DNA from: Chloroflexota bacterium
GTDB taxonomy: Bacteria; Chloroflexota; UBA6077
NCBI GenBank assembly: GCA_021786215.1
Contig: JAJYNT010000147.1
Span: forward strand, 1-8,149
DNA length: 8,149 nt
Direction: 5' to 3'
This document shows positions 1 to 6,000 of the stretch, one piece after another (position 1 is the stretch's first letter; every line of letters begins with the position of its first letter). The position numbers and the translations under genes are program-made. Below the pieces are notes generated by a model that had not been told where the DNA came from, did no database searches, and saw only the letters and a program-made list of their open reading frames with translations.

Positions 1-1
1 G

Positions 2-1819
2 AACGCCGACCTTCTTTCCGGGAAAGTCGCTGTCCCATTGCCTGGCAAGCATATAGGTGGCGGTGTCTGGGTGGATGAGGGGGTGGACGTCGCCAGCGAC
101 GCCCAGATGTACGGCCCGGTGTATCTTGGACGGGAAGCCAAGGTGAAAAGCGGGGCGGTAGTCCACGGGCCCAGCGTAATTGGCGAGTACTCCGTGGTGG
201 ACAGTCGCAGCCACGTCGTGCGCAGCATCATATGGAATAACAGCTACCTCGGTGAGCGTGTCGAGCTGCACGGGGCGATTGTCGGGAAGCAGTGCCACGT
301 GGAGAGCAAGGCCGTCATCTTCGAGGGAGCCGTCATCGGCGACAACACTGTCGTTCGGGACAGCGCCATTATCCAGCCTAACGTGAAGATCTGGCCGAAC
401 AAGGAGATCGAGACCGGCGCCACGGTGGCCACAAGCATTATTTGGGGCGCGCAGGGACGGCGTGTGCTGTTCGGACGCTACGGGGTCACCGGCCTCGTGA
501 ATATCGATCTGACACCGGAGTTCGCCGCCAAGCTGGGGGCGGCTTTCGGGGCTACGCTTCCAAAGGGCACGGTGGTGACGGTGAACCGCGACCCAAATCG
601 CACCCCGAGAATGATCAAGCGAGCCATCATATCTGGACTCCCATCGGCGGGCGTAAACGTCGCGGATCTTGCCACGGTCCCGACACCGGTGGCCCGATAT
701 GTAACCCGCATTTCCGAGGCTCAGGCCGGCATCGACGTGCGCCTATCTCCGTACGATAACAGGGTGGTGGACATCAAGTTCTTCGATCAGAACGGTATGG
801 ACATAGGCAAGGTCGTCGAGCGAAAGATAGAGAACACCTTCTTCCGCGAGGATTTCCGCCGGGTCTACCTCGACGAGGTGGGGCTCATCTACTATCAGCC
901 CATGGTAGCGGAGAGCTATACCGAGGGGTTCATCTCGGCGCTCGGCAAGGCCTCCCTTCCATCCCCGCCAGACGGTTTCAGCCTAGTCGTGGATTTCAGC
1001 AACTCCACCGCCTCCACCATATTGACTCCCATCCTACGCCGCAGCGGGGCCAGGATGGTGGCGCTCAACGCTACTGCTGAGGACGCGCAATCCGTGTGGT
1101 CGCCGGAGGAGCAAGATGTGACCCTGGCTCAGTGCGCCGCGATCTCTGCCGCCCTGCGAGCCACATTGGGGGTGCGAATCGATCCCGGAGGCGAGCGAAT
1201 CTGGCTTGTTACTGGGAGAGGGCAGATCCTCCCCAACATGACCGCCCTCGCGGCCATGGCCGACCTGGTGTTCCGGGCCAAGCCCGGCGCCGTTGTGGCA
1301 GTGCCGGTTTCGGCCTCCAAGATCCTCGACCAGATCGCCGCCAAACATGGTGGACGGGTCGTACGTACCCGCGTAAACCCGCACTCCATGATGGAGGTCG
1401 CCGCCCGTGAGAAGGTCGCCATGCTGGGAGATGGCAACGGGGGGTTCATCTTTCCCGCTTTTCATCCTGGGTTCGACGGCATTTTCGCCATCGCCGAGAT
1501 GACAGGGCTGCTTTCTGGGGCTAATGCCACCCTGGATGAGGTCGTGGGAGAGCTTCCTCCCTACTACATGTCCTCCACCAGGGTGTCGTGCCCGTGGGAG
1601 CGGAAGGGAAGGATCATGCGGATCCTGCACGAGCAGTATCGCGACGGCCTGTCCAAACAGATCGACGGCGTTCGCATAGACCTCGGCGACGAGTGGGTTC
1701 TGATCCTGCCCGACCCTGACCGACCCATCTTCCACGTGATCGCCGAGTCGACCTCGACCGAGCAGGCCAGGGTCCTTCAAGACAAGTACGCCGCCCTCAT
1801 CAGCGGCCTGCAGGACTGA
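2..1819 (+). CDS. Mannose-1-phosphate guanylyltransferase/phosphomannomutase-like fusion, 3' part (5' end outside window)
   Basis: The frame is open from base 2, upstream of the TTG at 38, and encodes the linker NADLLSGKVAVPLPGK that normally joins the nucleotidyltransferase domain to the beta-helix. The gene therefore starts outside the window and the TTG is not its start. Visible are 605 residues. Roughly residues 12-160 are hexapeptide left-handed beta-helix repeats (GPVYLG, SVIGEYSVV, AVIGDNTVV). The rest is a PGM/PMM-like module. The full family (about 830 residues) has an N-terminal GDP-mannose-pyrophosphorylase-like domain and is thought to supply activated sugars for cell-surface polysaccharides. 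The catalytic-loop serine is kept (RLSPYDN, codon 746-748), but the metal loop reads DPGGERI (from 1181) instead of DGDxDR, the sugar loop reads GDGNGG (from 1427), and the phosphate loop reads PDPDRP (from 1709). The same loops are degenerate in actinobacterial relatives, so mutase activity is doubtful. Family assignment is firm; substrate is inferred. Confidence 0.9.
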   Translation, partial: NADLLSGKVAVPLPGKHIGGGVWVDEGVDVASDAQMYGPVYLGREAKVKSGAVVHGPSVIGEYSVVDSRSHVVRSIIWNNSYLGERVELHGAIVGKQCHVESKAVIFEGAVIGDNTVVRDSAIIQPNVKIWPNKEIETGATVATSIIWGAQGRRVLFGRYGVTGLVNIDLTPEFAAKLGAAFGATLPKGTVVTVNRDPNRTPRMIKRAIISGLPSAGVNVADLATVPTPVARYVTRISEAQAGIDVRLSPYDNRVVDIKFFDQNGMDIGKVVERKIENTFFREDFRRVYLDEVGLIYYQPMVAESYTEGFISALGKASLPSPPDGFSLVVDFSNSTASTILTPILRRSGARMVALNATAEDAQSVWSPEEQDVTLAQCAAISAALRATLGVRIDPGGERIWLVTGRGQILPNMTALAAMADLVFRAKPGAVVAVPVSASKILDQIAAKHGGRVVRTRVNPHSMMEVAAREKVAMLGDGNGGFIFPAFHPGFDGIFAIAEMTGLLSGANATLDEVVGELPPYYMSSTRVSCPWERKGRIMRILHEQYRDGLSKQIDGVRIDLGDEWVLILPDPDRPIFHVIAESTSTEQARVLQDKYAALISGLQD

Positions 1820-1867
1820 AAGACCCTGCGAACCATGCCCCCGCCGCCCACGGGCAGGCTTACCCTG

Positions 1868-1876
1868 TGCTATACT
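1868..1876 (+). promoter_or_regulatory. Extended -10 promoter candidate for proS
   Basis: TGC-TATACT fits the extended -10 pattern TGnTATAAT with one mismatch, and lies 49 bases after the upstream stop codon. No good -35 hexamer is seen 16-18 bases upstream, which extended -10 promoters can tolerate. A start near 1883 would give a leader of about 167 bases containing the terminator-like hairpin at 1960-1984. Assigned by motif only. Confidence 0.45.
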
Positions 1877-1959
1877 TCCGTATCGACCGTGCCAAGACTC
1901 GGGGTAAGGCTGCTTTCGCAGTTGCGCTGCCGGCACATAATAGTGCAGCTCCGAACGAT

Positions 1960-1984
1960 GGAGGCCCAGCTGCGGCCTCCTTTT
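1960..1984 (+). terminator. Intrinsic terminator or attenuator ahead of proS
   Basis: GGAGGCC (1960-1966) and GGCCTCC (1974-1980) form a perfect 7-bp GC-rich stem with the 7-base loop CAGCTGC, followed directly by TTTT. It may simply end the upstream transcript. If the 1868-1876 promoter is real, it lies inside the proS leader and would act as an attenuator. The loop segment AGCTGC (1968-1973) is exactly complementary to GCAGCT at 1945-1950, which offers an alternative fold. The short T-run makes the terminator moderate in strength. Confidence 0.6.
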
Positions 1985-2011
1985 GGGGTGTTAGGCGTTA
2001 TTTCGCCCGAG

Positions 2012-2044
2012 CAACACACAGAATCGTAACCATGTGTTGAGGGG
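2012..2044 (+). promoter_or_regulatory. Hairpin abutting the proS Shine-Dalgarno
   Basis: CAACACA (2012-2018) pairs perfectly with TGTGTTG (2033-2039) around a 14-base loop. The 3' arm ends where the Shine-Dalgarno GAGGGG (2039-2044) begins, 5 bases before the ATG at 2050. A smaller hairpin GGCG/CGCC (1994-1997 with 2004-2007) lies just upstream. A stem this close to the ribosome binding site could modulate translation; that role is inferred. Confidence 0.4.
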
Positions 2045-2049
2045 AGAAG

Positions 2050-3501
2050 ATGTCCGATCAGGATTCCTTCGTCGAGGAACTCACCGACAAGAGCGATGAC
2101 TTTTCGCGCTGGTACACCGAGGTGATCCTAAAGGCCCAGATGGCCGACTACGCACCGGTGCGCGGCTGCATGGTCATCCGCCCTTACGGATACGCCCTCT
2201 GGGAAAACATGCAGCGGCTGCTGGACGCGCGATTCAAAGTCACAGGTCACGTAAATGCCTACTTCCCCCTGCTGATCCCCGAGAGCCTCCTCGCACGGGA
2301 GGCTGAACATGTCGCCGGCTTCGCCCCCGAGGTTGCGTGGGTCACCCAGGGCGGCAGTGAGCCGCTTGAGGAGCGACTGGCGATCCGGCCGACTTCTGAG
2401 GCGATCATCGGCCAGATGTATTCCAAGTGGATTCACTCGTGGCGAGATCTGCCTGTGCTGATCAACCAGTGGGCCAACGTTCTACGCTGGGAGAAGGTCA
2501 CCCGACTCTTCCTTCGCACGACGGAGTTTCTGTGGCAGGAAGGTCACACCGTTCACCGCACGGAAGAAGAGGCCCAGGAGGAGACGCTCAAGATCCTTCA
2601 GGTTTACCGCTCCTTCGCCGAGGACGATCTCGCGATCCCTGTGGTCTACGGACAGAAGACCGAGGCAGAGAAGTTCAAGGGAGCCGAGCGCACCTACTCT
2701 ATCGAGGCGATGATGGGCGACGGAAAGGCACTGCAGGCCGGCACCTCCCACAATCTCGGCCAGCACTTCGCCAGAGTGTTCGATATCACCTTCCAGGATA
2801 TGGACGGCGAGCGCAAGTTCGCCTGGCAGACCAGTTGGGGCGTTTCCACCCGGCTGATTGGCGCCATCATCATGGTCCACGGAGACGATTCGGGCCTGAT
2901 CATGCCGCCTAAGGTGGCTCCGACTCAGATGGTCGTGGTACCGATTTGGCGTAAGGAACCCGAGAAGGAACAGGTAGCCGGCTTCGTGGATCGGCTGAAG
3001 GCCAACCTGGGGACCGACATACGCTTCCAGGTGGATTGGGACGACGAGCACACCCCGGGCTGGAAGTTCAACGAGTGGGAGATGCGCGGTGTGCCACTTA
3101 GGCTGGAGGTCGGCCCGCGCGACGTCAAGAACAACCAGGTGGTGCTGGTTCGACGGGACACAAGGGCCAAAGAAGTGGTCGCGATCGATGCGGCGCATGG
3201 CCGTGTCGTCGAACTGCTAGCTCAGATCCAGAACGATATGCTCCAGAAGGCACGCGAGTTTATGGCTCGGCGGACGTGGAGCGTCGATACCCTCGAGCGG
3301 TTTTCGGCCGCGCTCGAGAAAGAACGAGGCTTCCTGCTGGCTCATTGGTGCGGGGACGCCGATTGCGAGGCCAAGATCAAGGAGGAGACCGCAGCCACCA
3401 TCCGCTGTATCCCTCTGGATGCCGAGGTGGAGGAGGGCAGATGCATCTGGTGTCAAAAGCCCACCACTGGCAAGCGAGTCGTTTTCGGCCGAGCCTACTA
3501 G
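2050..3501 (+). CDS. proS: Prolyl-tRNA synthetase, short archaeal/eukaryal-type with zinc domain
   Basis: This cytoplasmic class II enzyme charges tRNA-Pro with proline using ATP. The 483 residues match the short ProRS type found in Thermus, archaea and eukaryotes. It lacks the editing domain inserted in the E. coli type. Visible are RPTSE (113-117) near the substrate pocket, class II motif 2 (FLRTTEFLWQEGHT, 154-167), the GTSHNLG segment (231-237) and motif 3 around TSWGVSTRLIG (261-271). An anticodon-binding domain starts near residue 290. The C-terminal domain has C434-x4-C439 and C465-x2-C468, the spacing of the Thermus zinc site, and the chain ends in the typical tyrosine. The ATG has a Shine-Dalgarno GAGGGG 5 bases upstream. 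A structured leader precedes it, and the HEAT gene follows after 20 bases, so the two are probably cotranscribed. Confidence 0.97.
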   Translation: MSDQDSFVEELTDKSDDFSRWYTEVILKAQMADYAPVRGCMVIRPYGYALWENMQRLLDARFKVTGHVNAYFPLLIPESLLAREAEHVAGFAPEVAWVTQGGSEPLEERLAIRPTSEAIIGQMYSKWIHSWRDLPVLINQWANVLRWEKVTRLFLRTTEFLWQEGHTVHRTEEEAQEETLKILQVYRSFAEDDLAIPVVYGQKTEAEKFKGAERTYSIEAMMGDGKALQAGTSHNLGQHFARVFDITFQDMDGERKFAWQTSWGVSTRLIGAIIMVHGDDSGLIMPPKVAPTQMVVVPIWRKEPEKEQVAGFVDRLKANLGTDIRFQVDWDDEHTPGWKFNEWEMRGVPLRLEVGPRDVKNNQVVLVRRDTRAKEVVAIDAAHGRVVELLAQIQNDMLQKAREFMARRTWSVDTLERFSAALEKERGFLLAHWCGDADCEAKIKEETAATIRCIPLDAEVEEGRCIWCQKPTTGKRVVFGRAY

Positions 3502-3521
3502 CATAGGAGAACAGCAATCGT

Positions 3522-4439
3522 ATGCCCAGCCTAAAGGAAACCATCGCTGCCCTGGCTGCTCACCAGCGACTCAAGAGCATCCAGACGAAACAGCTCTCCG
3601 ATCTCAGTTCGGAACAGCTTCAAGAGTTGAAGACTGTCTGGTCGGGTCTGCCTGATCCCGAACGGATGAATCTCATCGCAACCCTCCGGCGGCAGGCGGA
3701 GGATGATATGCTGATGGATTTCGGGGCCATCTACCGGATGGCGCTGGTCGATCCGAATGCCGACGTGAGGCGCCTTGCCATCGTGGCGTCGGTGGACGAC
3801 GAGAGCTCGCAACTGCTGTCCAGCCTGCTCGATCTTTGCGTCCACGACCCGGATGAGATGGTCCGGGCTGCGGCCGCGGAGAGGCTCGGCGGCTTTGCCC
3901 TGAAAGCTGAGTTGGGGGAACTCTCCACGGAGGACGCCGATCGCATCGAGAAGCTGCTCCTCGATAGAGCCAAGTCGGAGACGGAATCGATTGCCGTCAG
4001 GGCCGCGGCACTCGCGTCCGTGGGCTACTTCTCCACGGATGAGGTCCGAGCCGAGATTCGGCGAGCTATCACCCGAGCAGGGCTAAGGCTGGCCGCTATA
4101 CAGGCGATGGGACGCAACATCGACCCCGTCTGGGCAGAAGAGCTTACCGAGCAAATGGGGAGCGAGGACCCGGTCATTCGCCGCGAGGCTGCGCTTGCGG
4201 CCGCTGACTACGAGGATACGGTCGATGCCTTGGCCGACCTGGCGGACGACCCTGACACCGCGGTCCGCCTGGCTGCGATATCGTCCCTGGGTCAGATCGG
4301 CGGAGCCGAAGCTCGAGATGTCCTGATCTACTGCTACGAGAGCGCCGACCCTGTCATTCGGGAGGCCGCTTCCAGCGCTCTTGCCGAGATCCAGGCCACC
4401 GAGGACCCGCTCGGTACCGCCGGGCCCGAGGACGACTAG
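3522..4439 (+). CDS. HEAT-repeat protein
   Basis: This 305-residue, all-helical, soluble protein has no signal peptide and no enzymatic motif. Repeated DPxxxVR-type turns followed by alanine-rich helices mark HEAT/PBS-lyase-like repeats at about residues 78 (DPNADVRRLA), 109 (DPDEMVRAAAAERL), 157 (IAVRAAALAS, weaker), 216 (DPVIRREAALAAA), 243 (DPDTAVRLAAISSLG) and 276 (DPVIREAASSALAEI). The first 60 residues are helical without clear repeats, and the C-terminus is acidic. Such repeats usually form a solenoid for protein binding; the partner is unknown. AGGAGA (3505-3510) lies 11 bases before the ATG. The gene sits 20 bases after proS, so shared transcription is likely, but nothing in the protein links it to translation. 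Confidence 0.85.
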   Translation: MPSLKETIAALAAHQRLKSIQTKQLSDLSSEQLQELKTVWSGLPDPERMNLIATLRRQAEDDMLMDFGAIYRMALVDPNADVRRLAIVASVDDESSQLLSSLLDLCVHDPDEMVRAAAAERLGGFALKAELGELSTEDADRIEKLLLDRAKSETESIAVRAAALASVGYFSTDEVRAEIRRAITRAGLRLAAIQAMGRNIDPVWAEELTEQMGSEDPVIRREAALAAADYEDTVDALADLADDPDTAVRLAAISSLGQIGGAEARDVLIYCYESADPVIREAASSALAEIQATEDPLGTAGPEDD

Positions 4440-4450
4440 GGAACGGTGTG

Positions 4451-4705
4451 CTAATTCAGAGGCGGCGTCTTGAGATATCCACCACCAGCCTGTGGCCATC
4501 GATGTAGGCTGAACTGCCCGCACCAGTCTCCACCATAGGTTTCCGGCCAGACACCCTTCTTGTCCGAGGCTCTTTGAGCGGCCCCGGAGGGGCTCACGCC
4601 GGGCGGGTTGAACCTGCATTCTCCCACGCTGTCATCCTTGGGCTCCATCCGCCCCGGCAGCCGTGAATGCCAGTAGAGGCAGTATCTGCACTTTCTCTCC
4701 GCCAA
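4451..4705 (-). CDS. Small cysteine-rich protein, possible metal binding
   Basis: Reading the minus strand from TTG at 4705 gives 84 residues. The pattern is KCRYCLYW near the N-terminus, GECRFNPPGV in the middle, then GVWPETYGGDWCGQF, followed by a short tail. The arrangement CxxC ... ECR.NPP ... WPe ... WCGqF resembles many small hypothetical bacterial and phage proteins; I recognise the pattern but cannot name a family. Cysteines 6, 9, 30 and 62 could bind zinc or an iron-sulfur cluster (inference). The TTG is chosen because GGAGGGG lies about 5 bases upstream of it and it directly precedes the conserved block. The frame stays open further upstream, but there it only translates the repeat element. 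The stop lies 11 bases from the stop of the convergent HEAT gene. The function is unknown. Confidence 0.6.
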   Translation of the reverse strand: MAERKCRYCLYWHSRLPGRMEPKDDSVGECRFNPPGVSPSGAAQRASDKKGVWPETYGGDWCGQFSLHRWPQAGGGYLKTPPLN

Positions 4706-4728
4706 TGTCCCCTCCGATCCCACATCCA

Positions 4729-4763
4729 CCCTCTCCCCCAATGCGAGGGTCGGGGTGACGGCC
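4729..4763. repeat. REP-like GC-rich repeat, copy A (degenerate hairpin)
   Basis: This 35-base unit begins CCCTCTCCC and ends with GAGGGTCGGGGTGACGGCC. It matches copy B 39 bases downstream apart from the hairpin centre and one base near the end (TGACGG against TGAGGG). The stem is imperfect here because the right arm reads GCGAGGG. It belongs to the common CCCTCACCCC-type intergenic repeats of many high-GC bacteria. Confidence 0.7.
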
Positions 4764-4767
4764 AACT

Positions 4768-4802
4768 CCCTCTCCCTCTGGGAGAGGGTCGGGGTGAGGG
4801 CC
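4768..4802. repeat. REP-like GC-rich repeat, copy B (perfect hairpin)
   Basis: CCCTCTCCC (4768-4776) and GGGAGAGGG (4780-4788) form a perfect 9-bp stem with a TCT loop, followed by TCGGGGTGAGGGCC. No T-run follows on either strand, so it is not a canonical terminator. Read on the minus strand it gives the LTPTLSQRERE-type peptide often seen in spurious gene calls. Copies A and B fall in what would be the 5' leader of the small minus-strand gene. Confidence 0.8.
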
Positions 4803-4826
4803 ATAACAACCGGGCTACCCAACCAG

Positions 4827-4832
4827 ATTATA
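4827..4832 (-). promoter_or_regulatory. Possible -10 element for the small minus-strand gene
   Basis: The minus strand reads a perfect TATAAT here, about 120 bases upstream of the TTG at 4705. No convincing -35 hexamer is visible at 16-18 bases, and the repeats would lie in the leader. The same bases read TTATAC on the plus strand, so a weak plus-strand promoter for the transporter cannot be excluded. Confidence 0.25.
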
Positions 4833-4859
4833 CCTTCTTCACAGAGGTGAGACGAGTTC

Positions 4860-5717
4860 ATGGACGTCCGCGCCCTCGCTACCCGCGCAATGACCCTCCT
4901 GCTCTGGGCTTCCGCCTTCGCTGGGATCCGTGCTGGCCTGGAAGCTTATTCCCCAGGGCAGCTCGCCCTCCTCCGTTTCCTCGCGGCCTCCGCCGTCCTC
5001 GCCGTCTATGCCCTCGCGACTCGCATGCGGCTGCCCAGCCGCCGGGATCTGCTCCCCATTGCTGGCGCCGGCATCCTGGGCATCGCCGCATATCACACGG
5101 CCCTCAACTACGGCGAGATCTCGGTAACAGCGGGGGCTGCCAGTCTGCTCATTGCCACCACTCCCATCATCACCTCCCTGTTGGCCATCTTGCTTCTGGG
5201 GGAACGGATGAGCGGCCGTGGCTGGCTGGCGATAGCTATCAGTTTCGCTGGCTCCGCCCTGATCGCTGTCGGCGAGGGAAAGGGCTTCGCCTTCGAGCCC
5301 AGTGCGATACTGCTCCTGATGGCCGCGGCCCTCCAGGCCCTCTTCTTCGTTGTTCAGAAGCCCTATCTGACCAGCTACAGCCCTCTGGAGCTGACCTCCT
5401 ACACGATCTGGGCTGGTACCCTGGTGTTGCTGGTCTTCCTGCCCGGACTCCCTCAGGCCGTGCAGGCCGCCCCGGAGAGTGCCACTTTGGCCGTGATCTA
5501 CCTGGGGGTCTTCCCCGCCGCCATCGCCAACGTGACCTGGGCCCACACCCTCTCCAAAGCGCCCGCCTCCAATGCCACGGCTCAGCTATACCTAGTCCCT
5601 GCCCTGGCCATACTCATCGCCTGGGGCTGGCTCGGCGAGATCCCTACCGCCCTCTCACTGGTAGGGGGAGGCATCACCCTGTCCGGTATCCTACTGCTGA
5701 ACCTCCAGGGCAAGTGA
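4860..5717 (+). CDS. EamA-family (DMT superfamily) inner-membrane transporter
   Basis: The 285-residue protein is strongly hydrophobic with about ten predicted membrane helices arranged as two EamA repeats, the usual size for this family. Hallmarks are LLWASAFAGIRAGL in helix 1, the LRFLAA segment in helix 2, LLLGERMSGRGWLAIAISFAG closing the first repeat (about residues 110-130), and the paired WLGEIPTALSLVGGGITLSGI at the end of the second. Family members export amino acids, metabolites or drugs by exchange or proton coupling; the substrate cannot be read from the sequence. The ATG has a GAGGTGA Shine-Dalgarno (4844-4850) 9 bases upstream. It appears monocistronic: repeats lie upstream, and more than 280 bases including a new promoter separate it from ftsH. 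Confidence 0.9.
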   Translation: MDVRALATRAMTLLLWASAFAGIRAGLEAYSPGQLALLRFLAASAVLAVYALATRMRLPSRRDLLPIAGAGILGIAAYHTALNYGEISVTAGAASLLIATTPIITSLLAILLLGERMSGRGWLAIAISFAGSALIAVGEGKGFAFEPSAILLLMAAALQALFFVVQKPYLTSYSPLELTSYTIWAGTLVLLVFLPGLPQAVQAAPESATLAVIYLGVFPAAIANVTWAHTLSKAPASNATAQLYLVPALAILIAWGWLGEIPTALSLVGGGITLSGILLLNLQGK

Positions 5718-5732
5718 ACCGAGCCTTAAGTC

Positions 5733-5776
5733 GCGCGCGCAGGGCAAGCAGTTCATTCCCTGCCGCTGGTCGCGCG
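5733..5776. repeat. Nested inverted repeat downstream of the transporter
   Basis: GCAGGG (5739-5744) pairs with CCCTGC (5758-5763). Outside it, alternating CG runs at 5732-5737 and 5771-5776 can also pair, giving an interrupted long hairpin. It starts 15 bases after the transporter stop. There is no T-run, so it is either a non-canonical 3' transcript end or a REP-like remnant. Confidence 0.4.
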
Positions 5777-5800
5777 CCCGGAATCGGGTGGCGGGCCACA

Positions 5801-5814
5801 GGTATGAGGATACC
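5801..5814. repeat. Short hairpin GGTAT-GAGG-ATACC
   Basis: This is a perfect 5-bp stem with a 4-base loop in the region between the transporter and ftsH. Only a mixed T-rich stretch (TTCGTT) follows it. It could help end the transporter transcript, but the evidence is weak. Confidence 0.25.
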
Positions 5815-5845
5815 TTCGTTCCCTATATTGAAGTTGTAGCCGCTC

Positions 5846-5873
5846 TTGCCAGCACTATACGATAGTGTATAAT
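5846..5873 (+). promoter_or_regulatory. Sigma70-type promoter of ftsH with palindrome in spacer
   Basis: TTGCCA (5846-5851, 5/6 to TTGACA) and TATAAT (5868-5873, perfect) are separated by 16 bases. This predicts a start near 5880 and a leader of about 120 bases before the ATG at 6001. The spacer holds CACTAT-ACG-ATAGTG (5853-5867), a perfect inverted repeat that would place a repressor between the two hexamers. The promoter call rests on two strong hexamers with acceptable spacing. Confidence 0.75.
5853..5867. promoter_or_regulatory. Candidate operator in the ftsH promoter
   Basis: CACTAT (5853-5858), the centre ACG, and ATAGTG (5862-5867) form a perfect 6-bp-arm palindrome that fills all but one base of the promoter spacer. 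The CACT...AGTG spacing does not fit CIRCE, so HrcA is not indicated. The binding protein is unknown. Confidence 0.5.
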
Positions 5874-5916
5874 TCCTTCACACGCTTGCTTGTGGGGAAA
5901 CGCCACTTATTGTAGT

Positions 5917-5933
5917 GCGACCAAGCAGGTCGC
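5917..5933 (+). other. Hairpin in the ftsH leader
   Basis: GCGACC (5917-5922) pairs with GGTCGC (5928-5933) around the loop AAGCA. It lies about 37 bases after the predicted transcription start. No T-run follows, so it is not a terminator. It may be a 5' stabilising or regulatory structure; its role is unknown. Confidence 0.35.
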
Positions 5934-6000
5934 TTCTCCAAGAACCGTCCTGCCGGAACCTTTCCCCGCCTTCCTGAGTTCTCATGGAATGAGGCCAACT

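Noticed and set aside
38..40. TTG as start codon of the first gene
   Set aside because: The frame is open back to base 2 and the residues there match the conserved linker after the nucleotidyltransferase domain, so the gene extends beyond the window.
1034..1936. 300-residue minus-strand frame
   Set aside because: It is antisense to the well-supported fusion gene and runs through the intergenic hairpin; its composition is typical of a GC-rich shadow frame.
1835..2029. Short plus-strand frame between the first gene and proS
   Set aside because: It overlaps the promoter, terminator hairpin and other leader structures, has no Shine-Dalgarno, and its translation resembles no protein.
1880..2049. 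T-box riboswitch upstream of proS
   Set aside because: No T-box consensus (GGTGGNACCGCG-like) or stem I landmarks are visible, and the leader before the terminator is too short (about 77 bases).
4706..4861. N-terminal extension of the small minus-strand protein to ATG 4861
   Set aside because: The added residues only translate the repeat elements (LTPTLSQRERE type), a known source of spurious starts, while the TTG at 4705 has a proper Shine-Dalgarno.
5851..5870. CIRCE/HrcA operator in the ftsH promoter
   Set aside because: CIRCE has 9-base arms (TTAGCACTC) with a 9-base gap; here CACT and AGTG are only 7 bases apart and the arms differ.
5890..6000. Upstream TTG start for ftsH adding 37 residues
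   Set aside because: The extension has no basic or hydrophobic features expected of FtsH and lacks a Shine-Dalgarno; it begins only about 10 bases after the predicted transcription start.
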